A stretch of 64,000 bases of DNA from contig JAQFVV010000205.1 of the NCBI GenBank assembly GCA_028023455.1, positions 1,843,353-1,907,352 on the forward strand. The letters run 5' to 3'. This document shows, piece after piece, positions 15,401-30,400 of this stretch (the stretch's first letter is position 1; each line of letters begins with the position of its first letter). The DNA comes from Epiperipatus broadwayi. Lineage: Eukaryota; Onychophora; Udeonychophora; Euonychophora; Peripatidae. A program made the translations under genes and the position numbers. The notes beneath the pieces were generated by a model. It was not told the DNA's origin. It made no database searches and saw only the letters and a list, made by a program, of their open reading frames with translations.

Positions 15401-18400
15401 AAATTCTTTACAGAAAGAAATCTTCCACACATTTTGTAATGTCATCTCCCTTTTTTAATCGTAGTTCTATCTTTTCTCCTATTGCTAAAATAACTGTCCA
15501 TCAAATATTAAGATGCTGATTTAATCTTTGGAAACTTCTTTTCTCTTACTTTATTTGACCATAAATTGTTCAAAATGTTGAATTTAAAATCTAAAATGTT
15601 CCAACATTTACATTGAAAATTCATCGACATTTCGGAGTTTGAAAACTATGGTATAGGAATTTTTGTGAATGTTTAAGTATTTTCAGATGGTCACAATATT
15701 TTTTTGTTTATTAGAATAAAATACATAAAGTGAAAGATTTTCAGCTTTTTATAATTTGGATGTTTTCAGTTTGGTTTTATTTTACAAATCGCACACTTAT
15801 CTTTAATTGTTTTTGTGATTTGCTAAAAATATTAAACAAATTTAACCTATTTAATTTTATTTTCTTTAGTTGTTTTAATCAAATAAATCTTATTTAATTA
15901 AACTGCATTAAAGCACTGTATAAACTTTTCAAAAACATTCTGCTGTTATTAAATGCACGCAAGTTAGTATATATCACATTTCAAGGGGTATTATTTCCTC
16001 TTCTTCGGGCATTGTTGGTCCAACCAGTGACAATACTAACATTGGAATCAAATCAGGGACTTTTAAATTTGTGAAATCCTGAATTTAAAGTGACTCTTTA
16101 ATCAACTCTACTAATCTGTCAAAGACAACAGTCACTAGACATTTCATATACTTATCTATGAGAATCTTTCTCCACTTTTTTCTTAAGGACAAGGTCAATG
16201 AGTGATTTCCCAATAGTATAGATTATCACACTAGATGACTTACAAGGTTATCTATTATTGTCATGCTGGTAATTTCTTTAAATTTTATTCATTTTACTTT
16301 TTCCTCTCTGTCCAATACATGTATAGGCTACCTATAAAAAGATGACTATAGATTCATACTAACGTGTTTTTTGAAGCAACAGGCACAAAACATTTACAGA
16401 AATCTGCGAGAAAAGTGAGAAAAACATTATTAATATCAATAAAATAGATTTGTTTTCGAAATGTTATATAATGAGCGTGCCAATAACTCTTAACGAGCTT
16501 TTCAGAACATCCCTAATCTTAGACTGGTTTCTAGCTCTGGTTTTCGTCAATGAGGTGCTAGGATATTCAAGCATTAAATTTAAAATATCAGTTCAAGCCC
16601 AGCACATTAACTAATGTTTAATTACTAAATAGAAAATCTGAAATTTTAGGACATCCATATGTCTTCAAATCCAGCTAACTTAAAGTCATATGGGATTGAA
16701 CTACGTTCAGATACACCATATAATAATAGTTTTAGCAATATAAAATCAAAGCCTTAAGAACAATAACAGTAATTGCAAGGAAATGAAATCATATATCACG
16801 TGACTTAATTTAATAAACTTGTATTACAAATGTTATATAATTAGATAAAGTGCTGGACTTGACCTGGTATTTTAAATCTAATGCTTGAATATTCTAGCAC
16901 TTCATTGATGAAAACCAGAGCTAGAAACCAGTCTGAGGATAGGAATTTTCTGAAAAGTTTGTTAAGAGCTATTGGCACGCTCATTATACAACATTTGTAA
17001 TACAAGCTTATTAAATTAAGTCATGGGATATATGACTTGATTTCCTTGCAATTATTGCTTTTGAAATATAAAATCCTATCAAAAGATTTGTTTTAAACAT
17101 AAAAAAAGACAAAGAAACATTCATCATCATCTAACTAAATACTAATTGGTCAAAAATATAAAAACTGCTGAGAAAATTAAAATAAAATTTTAATGAATTA
17201 AAAATTAAAAAGGTATTATGATATAGATGATAAATTCATGAATAATTAATTATAGAATGAATAACTGATGACTGGGTTGATAGGGCAGAAAAAACAATCT
17301 AGGATATAATAAAGAAAAAAAATAGTGAGCACAATCAGTACAAACTTAATCAGTTGCCTAGAGTTCAAAACAAAATGAAGCATTTAATATATATTAGTAA
17401 ATTGTAATTCAAGATATAAATATACACATCAATGAAAGCAGTTTCGCTACTGTCCCCTAAATGGTATTTACATTGCAGTGAGTGCATGTATTACTTACTA
17501 AAACTAATTTATTACAGTAATGTACATTTTTGCTCTGTTGATAAATGTATAATTTGCAATAATATAAATACATCTATTTCCATTTTTTCTAAATATTTTT
17601 ATTTATTTATTATTAAACCATAGTGCATCCATAAATTTAGGACAGAGACCTCAACTAAAAAAAGTACTAAATGTCAAATATTATTTAAATAAAAAAGAAA
17701 TGGAACAGTGAAGTTGTCAATCAAATTCTTGATGATGTTATATCACATGAGTGGGTGTCTGTGCCCAAAGTTTAAGACATTAATTGTATATTATTGTAAA
17801 AGGGAAAATATCTTAATTACTAAAGTTTTGAAATCAGCGTGTTCTGAGGTTTAATTTCATACAATTTTATAAATACTTTTACATTTGTATTTTAACAATT
17901 GATATTAAGTGGTAGGGGAGACGATGTAAATGGGTCCCTTGCATCCTATTTAGCTGCACTACTGATTAATAATTTTTATTTTATCTATTTTTGCTGAGCA
18001 GAGATAAAAATATTTTTGCCTAGAGGCATACATATAGCAAATTCAGCTCCGCTTGTGAAAATATTCTAAATATTAAAAAAAAAATTACTAATAGTATTAT
18101 TTTTTTTTTTATTTTATGAGAATCTCCCAACCCACCCCAGTTTTTCCTTCTTTTTGATTCGGAGTTAAAGAAATTTATGAATAATTTGATTACTAAAGAC
18201 TCTAAATTAACCAAATTTTTCTACAAATAACACGTTTTTATGCATACACATCCCAATTCTGCACCCACCTTCTAGAATGCATCAATGATACATATACACA
18301 TATATATAAAAAAACTGAAAGACTCTGGCATTACACAATCCAGCAACTCAACTGCGTTCTCTTCACCCTACTTTAGAGTTCTTGAATAATCAATGGACAC

Positions 18401-21400
18401 CAAATGAAATAGTGCTATAATGCCCAAAGTGGTTTCTAGTTTTCTCATTTGTCAGTGTTAGGATTCATAATTAGAATTAATGCAATTATGTGTTTTACTA
18501 TTTTATACTAGTCAAAATAATATTCCAAAATTAAAAACAAAAAGCTTTTAGTGACCTCAGTTTTATCCCAACTGCAAATCCCTTCTACTCTTTAGCTTAA
18601 GTATCCATAGCAACAATAACAACACATGACCTTTCATGCACTTACTTGATTGCCAATGATACAGTCATGTGATACTGTTACTGATACAATCCGGCATCAA
18701 TAACAGGGATTTTCCATCTACTTAAAAATCCCATATTTAGAGCAAAAATTTTAATAGTAAAACGGTAAATATTATATAGATGTGTATATGTTATATACAT
18801 GCATATATCAACAAGAAAGATGTATATACTTGAGGCAAATCTTTATCTGATCCTTTAAGCCGAGAAATGCAATCCACAAAAAATTTATGTATTCGGCCTT
18901 TTTCTGATGCAGTTGTTAAGTCTATGCTCCTAAGATTGTTTGCATTTTCTTCACAGCGTTTGCGCGAAAAAGTGAAAGCGACAACTGGTAGTTGGTCCTG
19001 CTTCTCCAGAGATTTAATCAAAGCTATCCACATACTTTTATTCTGAAAATAAATAAAAAAAATAGTATAACACTTTGTGCATAAAGTAACAATATTTTCA
19101 TTTAAATAATAATAATAATGAATTAAAAGTACAGTTTAAAATGGAGGAGGAAGAGGTGTATAAAAAAAGATACAAATAATAAGAGGGCTAGAGAACTTTA
19201 GTTATGCAAAGCATAACTATATGAAGTGATCCTAATAAAGACCTTTTGTTTTCTTGAACTGAGTTTAAAATCTATGCCTCCTATTTTTTCCACTAAATTA
19301 ATAATCAATTTCATGCATGCTTAAACCCTGTAATAGAGAAGTGGCATCCAAAACTAACAATTCTTAGCTTCGATTATCAACAGAGTAATGTAAAAAAAAA
19401 CTTATATATATGTTTGTTCTACTGAATGAACCAGCTGTGCTCAATCTGCCATTTATGTGATTGAATTATCACATTATCTCTCAAGCAATTAACAATATTA
19501 CTATTACTGTTGTTGTTATTGGTACTAATGTAGTGTATGATCTACCAGTTTTATTGTTCTATGTAGTAATTACCATTGAGAGAAAGAACAACTATTGAAT
19601 AAAAAATAAAATCTTCACATTTATTATTGAAATCATAACTACACGAGCATTAAATAAATTCAAGAAAATAATATAATTCACAATAAAAAATAATTTATTT
19701 ACTAAAACAATATCAATTACTTAACAAAGAAGTACACTGATTACAGACCAAATGTATGAAGAATTGAAAATATCTAAAAAATGTCCACATTTATTCTTGA
19801 ATTTATGGTGAGTGTATATTATATACTGCATTTTTTTTTCATGCACATTTTATGTGTAAATTACCATTTGCTTTCTTTTATTAATACACATTTTTGATCG
19901 CAAGGTATATTATTCTCTTCATTTTATTTAATATACACCTGGGTCTCATTTTATGCGGATTATTTTAATGCAATTTTGAAGTTATGCGATTCATGTTTCT
20001 TCTTAATATCTTTCATATTTCACTATATTTATTAGATATCACGAAATTTAAATTATTAATAACTTATCTTGACTTGAAATACTTTTTTTTCCAAAAATAT
20101 AACGTTATATTAGCAGCTAACGTGAATAGGGCCTGAAGCTGTATTTAGAATCTTAGCTTCTATATAAATAACCTACTTATACTAATGAGTAAATAATAAT
20201 AATAGATTTATACTTACGTATAAAAATATCACAATAAATATTCAAAAATTTTAAACTTTTAAAGTGTATTTTGTTAGATATAACAGAAATAATTTTTTAG
20301 ATTGTTAAAATAAATAATGAAGATTTTATTGATTTTGTAAACTGAAAATAATCTTTTTAATGATAATGTATAATCTTTTTGTTTTGATTGCGATCTCATT
20401 TTTTTAATACAGAAATAGAAAACCATTAACACAGCACAAGACTAAAAGTGGCACTAGTTGTACATCACATCACGAATCTGATTTCTTACCAGTTCACAAA
20501 CAAACGCATGGTAATAATTAAATTATGTATAAAAAAATGTAAAATTAAATACTGTAGTTAATAAAAAAAGTTTGTCTTGTATTAATTTTTTTCAAATATT
20601 TGAAATTTTTTATTAGTCATACTTTATTTCCTTATTTTTTTAATGCGAATTTTAAAGTAATTTTTCCTTGTTGCTTTGCTTTTATGCGATTTCTGAAAAT
20701 TACAGAACCTATCCCCCATTTTTCAAGGTGAGTTAAATCTATTTTTATGCGATTTCTTTTGTGCGTGTTTTCTGAGGAACCTATCTACCGCATAAAACGA
20801 GACCCAGGTGTACATTTCTAACAAAAAATTTAACAAGGAATGGAGTTATCATAATTCAAAAAATAAATGTGGACATTTTGTAAGGATTCTCTTTTCTGTA
20901 TATTTTATTTGTTAGCACTGTAATTTTTTTGTTAAATAATTTACATTGTTTGGTAAATAAGTTATTTTTGTGGCAAAATATATATATATTGTATTATTTA
21001 ATTCCTAGCAGTAAATTCAATAATAAATGTGGATATTTTAATTTTTATTGATTATTTTTTCTTTTGCTCTATAGTAAATACTCTGTAGCTCCATCAAGCA
21101 GGGTGATTGTAAACTATATTTATAATTTATCATCATTATCAGCTTCCTGTGAGCAAGATGGTCATTCAGAATTTTCAGGCAAAAATGAATTAAACTTCTT
21201 AGTTGATGAAAGTAAACTATAATGATTAGTAAAATAACAATGAAGAGACTAAATACATAGTGTCCCATTGAAAATGTCTGGTCCTTTCTCCAAGCATTTG
21301 TCACCTCTGAATCAATGCATGTGTTATGCAACAACATAGTTTAGCTATTCACCATAAAAAAATTTAAGATGCTAGCATATCTGGATCATGAGTTATGACC

Positions 21401-24400
21401 AACATGGAATATAACGCATTTTGTATATCTTCAATGCTTTATCTACCGTCATGAAATCTTGCGATCAATTTGAAAATGTTTTTACAATTCATAAATCCAC
21501 TGCGTAGATGATGGTTTGAATCATTTCAATGTTTCAGTAGCAATTTTGTGCAATTTAATAGTAGCATATGGTTACGGTATAAAACCCACTGACACATTTG
21601 ATGTCGTAACTCATGATCTAAACATACTGGTACCTTAAAATTTTTGTGGTGAATAGCTAAATTGTCACTACATCCACTCATGCATAGATTCTGAGAAGAT
21701 ACTGCAGGCAACTTGTAGAAAGAACCCAATCACCAATAACCTTTCCACTGGGACACATCACATATATTACAGGCCAAATCAGAAATAATTAATGCAATTA
21801 TTAAATACTATTTTGAAGAATGAAGGTTCTGAATATATAATACTATAGAACTTATAGTTATGACATCATAATCTACATTCCAAGCCATAAAAGGCAAAAA
21901 AATGCAAAGTATATAAATTTATAACAATTATTTTACCTTTAACTGCACTATGGATAATAAGATTGAATGAAGAGTAAGTTTTGCAATAACAGAAGATTAA
22001 TAACTCATTGCGAAAGCTATGTAGTTATGACTCACCTTGATTCTCATTCAACTCAATGTCTCTCAAGGCCTAGAGTACAATAGTGAAAGCTTATTAGTAG
22101 ATCCTGTGGATGTCCATTGCGAAAATCATAGGTATCATATTTCTCCAAATGAACCATTATATTTGGTTTTTCACAAATGGGATGATGAAGGTTCAACCAT
22201 ATGATAGCTAATCATTTTCTATTTCATTTGAAGCCTACCTTTCAGAAAATTACATTTTTCCTAAAGATTTAATAATTATTGAATGATTTATTGTTCAGGA
22301 GTTCACAAAAATTTGAGCACCCAAAATAAAACTGTTGAGCTGCAATCTATGGGCCTTGAGCTCTGGTCTGCTACTCTAATATTGCACCAAACTGCTTAGA
22401 GCATTAAATGTCCGTCTAAAGAATTAGATCCCACCCCTCCTTTAATGTAAATAAAATAATTTTGATGTTTTTTATACCTAAGCAAAAGTATAGATTTAAT
22501 TTACCTGAATATCCAAATTCATTCTCCTAGCTATCCATAATGTTCTGAAAAGTTCTAAACCAATCCCACAGTTCAATAGTTATCTTTCTTCAGCATTCAA
22601 GTTTAACAGATGTAAAGAGTTTAAATGATTTTGATCTTTATTTTAAATAGGTTCCTACATCTAAAGATCATTTCCACTCTCCATTTCAACTCGCTTGATA
22701 TTCATTTTGTGACTTTTCATTGTTAGTGAGGCAAAAGCAGCTAAAGATTTCTATATCTTTATTATTAATTCTAAAGCCAACTGCCATACCTATAGTCACA
22801 AGAGTTATTTCTTTTCATATTTTGAGAAAATTCTATCTTTTCTCATAATATTTTGCTTCTTAATAAGAGTTTTTGGCTTTTCCCAATTTTCAGTTATAAA
22901 TATAGTGTCATTCCCATATCAATGGATATTAATGCTTTTCCCACTAATCTTAAATCTGCATTTTCCTTAATCATTCGTACAAATATGCAAATGGAATAGG
23001 GATGGTGACAACCATCTAATTTCTTTGCCGAGATAAAAAAAACTAAATCGTTTTACTCTAACTTGTTATTATTCTAGACTCTATAAAAAATTTTAATTAG
23101 ACTACTGATTTCATTCTAAGAGAAAAATAACAATACCAAAAGGTGGATGTTATTTATGGGTCTATTTAAACTATTCTTTGAGGAACTTAAAACAGGCTAA
23201 ACTCTCTATATGTACTGTTTTGAGGAACTTACTTATAAAGTGTCTTAGTAATATATTTAAATTTGTTTGTTCTATGAAAATAGATTTATACCCTTAGAAT
23301 TACATATTTGATAAGCTGTAAAATTGTTTACATGCTCAATAAATATCATTAATATATATACACACACTTTGTAAATAATAATGTTTTAAATCATAATATC
23401 TGTGGTATTTAAACTAACAATTAAGTTAAATTTTATTAGTTCTGTATTTCAGTAAATAATTATTAAAATGCTTCTTATCTATAATTATTAAGACTTGTGG
23501 TCTATCGTGTTTACATGTCTATCATTTATTATCTCCATTCTTTTCAAAAACAATAGCTTGAGAGTTCACTGCACATATGCTTTCTTTATGTTTTTATTCT
23601 ATATATGAAATGTCTTATTGCTTAATATCTTGCATTTTTTGATATTAATAAACTAAGTAAATAATTACCTGGTTGGGATGGTAACCTTTAAATCCTCCAG
23701 CCTTTTGCATTTTATCTGCGTGAGCCTTTTGTGCCGCATAATATCTAAATATACGTATATAATCCATTATGCAATTAATACATTATAACAGAACTGAGTG
23801 CATCTAAGCGCCCTCTATTGGCTCATTATCAAACTAAGACATAAGAAATTATATAATAGCCACATAGAAGCCTCACAGAGCTGGTTTCAAGATAATCCCC
23901 TTCATCACTCCAAATCCTAACATAAGAACCATAACAGATTTGTATTATTTCAAACTGCCAAGGATAAAAAAAAATGTTCGATTGACAAATATGGGGCTTC
24001 TTATATCTTATTTAAATAATGAGCTAATTAAGGATGTTTACATATTCTCTTTAATAATATTAAATATAGACAAACAATTCAAATTCTAATAGAAAACAAA
24101 CAAAAAAAAAAGATTGACAAACTAATTATTGCCTTAATCTCACCCTTTGGTAATAAAATTGCTTGTCGAATCAATAATGAGAAATTTTTCTTCCTGAGAC
24201 TTTCCAGATGCAACATACAGGAAATGTTCCAAAGGAACGGGCCTTTTAGCTGTACTAATCACATAAATTTTCTTTTTCTTGGTCTGCCTGCCAAAAATAA
24301 ATGTATAAGTATGTTTGATCAATAAACTAACTAAAATAATGAATACAACTATTTCATCGTTCTTTTTAATAACCCAATCAACTCACCCAATCCACCCTGC

Positions 24401-27400
24401 AAATTCGACAGTATTTGGCACTGTTGCACTCAGTAATACTAAGTTGACATGTTGAGGAAGCAGAATTAATACTTCTTCCCAGACTACACCTCTCTAAAAC
24501 AGATCATTTAATTTTAATAAAGGAAATCTTACACTCAACAAGAATTCCTACTGATTGTAATGTGAAGAAAAATATTTTAAATCAACTGTTACTATAGAAA
24601 TTACTCCTACCTCAGCGTCATTCACGTAATGCACTTCGTCAAATATGACCCATTCCAAATCCCTGATTACTTCTGAACCTTTATACAGCATAGATCTAAA
24701 GCAAAAATATTAGTCGCAAATAAAATAAATAAAAAATCAAGCACTGTACGGAATCTCTAGGCAATTCGTCAACTTGATGACTGTAAAAAGTAATTATTTC
24801 ATTTAAAATAGATATAAAATAAAATCACATTATATTTTCTTACCTCAAGATCTCGGTAGTCATTATAATGCAGGAAGCTTCGGGCCTGATTTGAGCATCA
24901 CCTGTTAGTAGACCAACATCTCCAAAGGTCTCTTTAAATTCACGGAATTTTTGATTTGATAAGGCTTTAATAGGAGAAGTGTAAACTGATCTAATAACAA
25001 GAGAAATATCGAACAGATATTATAAGAGAAATAAATTGTGCTCCTAACAAATAAGTTATCAGATTTGTGATTTATGTTTGCAGATTCGAGAAAACCTGAA
25101 AAATGAGATTAAATAGTTGAATTGTGTATAAATCGTACAATATTTTTTTATACGTGTGCTTTAAAAAAATGCTTTTTTATATTAAAGACCAATAAAAGAA
25201 ATCAATAATATACAATATCCTATATACAGAACAAGTTCAATAGACACACTGTTCTTTAATAGTCGGTACACAAACTTAGATGTTTAATTCAAACAATAAA
25301 TAAGTGATTTACAATTTCCAAGATAACGGTTTCAATAATGTGCAGAATACCTATTTCAGTGAATGATAGTGAAGACTTTTTGGAACTCCTAAGACGTGGA
25401 AGTCAAATCCATCATGTACGAATCTTGCTTATTTATCTAACATATCTGCTAATACAAATCAACTGTTGACTGATGACATGGATCTCATCAGTTAAATTTT
25501 ATAGGGCTTCTTCTCTTTGGCTCCGACTTTCTGTGAGTGGAATTATTCAGATTCTTTCTTTCTCATTTGCATACATCATGGTCTAAAAGTATTAATCCCA
25601 TGAGACTGCATTCACAGAATATCCTTCAGAGTCTACAAATCAGAGTACTAAACAGTTGTTTTATAATAGCATGTTGAAACCATCTGAGGGTGTGGTTGGT
25701 TTATAAACAAAGATAAATATAATGTTGCCAGGGCCGGAGTTTTTTTTTTAGTTTTTGTTTGTTTATGACATTATTAAAAGTAAAAAAAAATCAATCAAAT
25801 AAATATTTACAAAAAAATACGTAAAAAAATCAAAATGAATTTAAAAAGTAATTAGTTTTTATTCTTTTTATTACTTATTTTCGGTTTGGTATTCTACCAA
25901 ATTAATTTTTTTTTTGTTAAAAATTACAAATAAATATTTTCATTTAACGATGAAATCAATATATTTCTAACAATTTTTTTTAGAGGGGGGAGGGGCTTTG
26001 AATTGTTAACAAGTTAATTAACAAAGGTTGAATAACCAACTTTTTTTACATTACAAAAACAACAAAACCATTTTATTTACATTAAACGGCCAAATATATA
26101 ACAATTAAAACCAAACAAACTTATTTGGCTATTCAGGAACTCGAAGCTCTAATAATAGGGCCTGGAAGCGATGTCTTTCCCCTTGTGCACACGCCGCTCA
26201 GCCAGGTAGGTATCCAGCGAGCATCTGGCTGTGCCACGCTATTTCTTGTTGTGCCATTTCAACAGGCCCCATAGGCGCTCAATGTTGTGTGTGTGCGCGT
26301 GCGCCTGTGCTGGGGTCCACAAAGTTGTACCTGTGGTTTACTGACAGGTGTTTGAAACCTGCAGCTTCAAGCTCTTTGGTTTGATAACCCTTCCAGCAGT
26401 CAGAGAAAATAGTTGATCCAGGTTTGACGTTTTCCCGAATCGACTGAATGAAGGGTGACTGAAGATCGACAGGAAACAGCCACAATGAAGCAGTCGCTGG
26501 TCTCATGGCACCCTCCGCCAAAGATCCACTGCTGTCGAAGAACCGTGCCTTATTGGTGGTTCTTTCGTCGGCTAAACAAGGTCTCGTCAACTTCAACAAT
26601 TGAGCGTGGATCGCCGATTTGACGGCATGGCTGAGACATTAAGCGGTCTCGCGACAGAGCTCGCAGTAGTCCGTGGGTCCAGTGCACAAGGGAGCCTGGA
26701 GACAGGTTCAAGTAGTACAAGAGACATACTGTCGTCATGATCCCTCCAGCCACGTCCCTTGGCGCGAATCGAACACTGACGTCCACATGAACCGACCTTG
26801 CATTTGAAGTGGTAGCTTCCACAATGGTATAATGTCACCTGTTCTCCACACGCACACTTCTTCACAGATGCCACTACTCCATACTTTTGTTGTAGAAGGG
26901 TGATGGCATCAGTTTGGGAGCAAGGCAAATCCCAAACTTTGATCTTCAGAAACTTTCGTTGACATTTGATGAAGCTCGCAGTTGTTCTCGCAAAAACGTG
27001 ACTTGGAGCGTGATCTGCTCGCACCTGCACTTGCCGAATTTTTTGAACAGGAAATGTGGGCTACGGAAGCATGAGAAATTGCTCATAATTGTTAGCAGAC
27101 TTTCATAAAACATGGGAGATAGAGGGGGAGGGGTCTTAACGCATATTAAAATAGTTTTGACATTCGGAATTCCAGCCACCGTCACACAATACTGTACCCA
27201 AAAGTGAAATTCGATCGTACATGCGTAACACAAATCTGAGCTGTAAGCTGACACGATAGCTTCTGCTGCCAGATTAATAAACATCATGTTTTTGTGCATT
27301 AGCATAGAAATAGACTACAGCCACCACCATATACAAACGGGTTATTTCTAAGCTTACGCATTAAAAATAGAATGTTCGATAGCGGAGGCGGCGGCCGCCT

Positions 27401-30400
27401 AAACAGCATATTTCTGTGTGATAGCATAGAAATAATGCCCTCAGGCAGTTTCGACACGCTATTATAAAACAACCTACTTAACAACAGAAGAATACATACG
27501 CCAACAATTATCCAATTACTAATCATGCCAACTTCAATATAATACTATTTTATGTTATATATCATATTGCTGGAACTACATTTTTAACTGCTGTAGTCAT
27601 AACATTCTATATCCAACATTATTTGTAATACTTGCCTGAAAGTTTATGATGATGATATAATATTAGATGTGATATGTTGGACTATTTCCATCAACTATGA
27701 GTGAATGTTGAATGTATAGATAATTTTAAACTTTATTTAAACTTTTCAAATACAAACAACTTGTTAGTCATAACACACAATTAGACAATACAGGTTAGTA
27801 ATTTTACAACATTTCGAGTAGTATTAATCTCCACTCTTCTAATATGCACAGTGACAGTATTTGCATAGAAGTCGAACTCGCACCTTTAGATTCTTGAATA
27901 TCGAATTTAAGGCAAACGCTCTAACCAACTGAGCTATTCTGTCAAAACCAACAGATATATGAGGGTTGGTCCAAATCCTTCAGAGTCCTTCAATTTTTTT
28001 TTTTTACTTGGGAAAATATAAAAATATTTGATAAAGAGGAAAAAATGCATAGAAGAAAATTTAAGGAAGCTGCTCATATGACAATGGTAAAAAATCATAT
28101 AAGTCAACCCAATGTGGCAATGCACAATGTATGGAAGCCTCTAATTAATCTTGCTCTTAGGAGAAATTAAAATATTAAAAATAAATAAATAAATAAATTG
28201 AAGGACTCAGGAGGATTTGAACCAACCCTCATATATAAATATATCAAATTTCTAATATCTGTTGCTTTTGACAGAATAGCTCAGTTGGTTAGAAAGGTGT
28301 TTGCCTTAAATTCGATATTCAAGAATCTAAAGGTTCTGTGCGAATACTGTCACTGTGCATATCAGGCCAGTAATACCTGAAGAAGAGTGGAGAATAATCC
28401 TACTCGAAACATGTAATTACTAACCTGTGTTGTCTAATTGTGTGATTTTACTAACAAGTTGTTTGTATTTGGAAAGTTTAAATAAAGTTTAAAATTTTCT
28501 GTACATTCAACATTCACTCATAGATGATGAAAATAGTCCAACATCAATCAATAGTAGTCTGTCCAATAGACGCTCTGGGTGCCTTATTCCCAGAGTCCAA
28601 CATATCACATCTAATTATTTGTAATACATTTATTAAGCTTTCATACTAATTTATCAACTATTAAATTATAACTCATTTTTTCCAAATGACAAATATTATA
28701 TAGTTTAAATATTAACATAACTGTAAAAATAAATTTCAACAATTGCATTATAAACATAAAATATTAAACTGCATAAATTTTGACCTATAAATTCAAAGAT
28801 TAAATTCTATCAATAATTTGACTCACATTTGCTTATGCACATGTAAGTATTAATATTAAATTAAATCTTCGACCATTTTTCACTTGAAAGCGACTTTTCC
28901 AATGTTTTTGAAAAAGATTTACTCTCTAGTAAAAAGTGGTGGAAATTAAATTTAAGGTTACTAATTTTCAATAAAAGTTACGGTTAATCTAAAATATACA
29001 GATTATAACAAGTAATGTTCTCATATCAAAACAATACCACTGAAAACTATACAATAATAGACTATTTAATTTCATCTTAAACTTCACTATCTCTCTTATC
29101 TGCAATAATGTCCCATATAAAAGGAGCAAAAACTAGACTTCAAATTTATGGTTTACTTCTTTCAGGATACATTATTATGATAGAAGCTAATGTTTACATG
29201 AATAATAATTCATCTATAAACTTTACATTTTTATGAATCTGAGATATGGAAATAACAGCATAATCACTTAGAATTTATTGATTACTCAAACTTACAATAG
29301 ATGAGACTAATAAAGTGAAGCAAACTGTGAGTAATTATACAATAAGCAAAATGGCGTAAAATTAGTGTCACTTGAATTATCCGATTAGATTGATGGAAAT
29401 TTGTATGCTATTAATGAAAGGATTACTTTGTAAGATTTCATAACTTTAATAATTTAATAAAACTGACCATTATTTACAATATTGATATAAATAATAAAAT
29501 TCATATTACATTAAATGAATTTAAAATATAAATACCTGTTGCTATGTTCAATCTGTGAGGTGATTTTACGCACATAACTGCGACCGGCTAAGATAATAAA
29601 CTAAATGACAAACATATGGAGAAAGTGTGTTTAATTGACATATTAATAAGACACTCTTGATGATTGAATATATTGTTTAATAATCTCTGATACTATCGAT
29701 TCATGTATACAGAGATATAAATGCAATAACTCATTAAACAGATTACAAGAAAGCTTCTAATAAATCAGATTATTTACATATAATATAATTATAGCTAACT
29801 TACAGTTTAATATTGCTGCAAGACTTGTTTAAACATAGAATAAAGATCGGGCTCATCTGAATTAATCCCTAGACTGCAATACATACTTTCAGGGGCAGAA
29901 TTCCTGGGTGGGGCATTCAATGACAATTCTTCTGCTGAATCTTTTGTTTATATCACAAGCATATTGCATGAACAGGTCCAAAACTTTATCACAGCCTTTA
30001 CACTGACAATTTTCTAGAGTCAAAAAACTGGTTAATCAGTCAAAGATAGTGGGTGAAGGTGTATGAGGAATAAGACCGAAGATTATTGTCTTATCCTCAC
30101 TTAATCAAAACACTTCTTTTTCCAGTAATAATTTATTTCATATTTTTAAACTCACAAGAAATTCTAATTAATTTAATTACAGTACCAATTATTTACATTA
30201 AATAGCTAATTTAAAATTTCAGTAATAAATTCTTTATCTCTCACCATGGTTATGCCATCTAGAGCAAATTTTAGTAATTAATAGATGCGAGATAGTAGTG
30301 ATTAATAAATCCACATCAATGCTTCCCACCAATATCACCGACTGGCATCTATTAATTATGAAAGCTTACGCTAAATAGCATAACCAAGGTGAGAGAAAAA

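Noticed and set aside
26946-27305. 119-codon minus-strand frame beside the Merlin transposase
   Set aside because: No recognisable domain; it overlaps the transposase N-terminal region in another frame and likely reflects the local higher GC.
28273-28350. Candidate tRNA gene (TAGCTCAGTTGGTTAGA)
   Set aside because: A-box-like and partial B-box-like sequences are present, but there is no acceptor stem and the sequence continues as a dispersed repeat.
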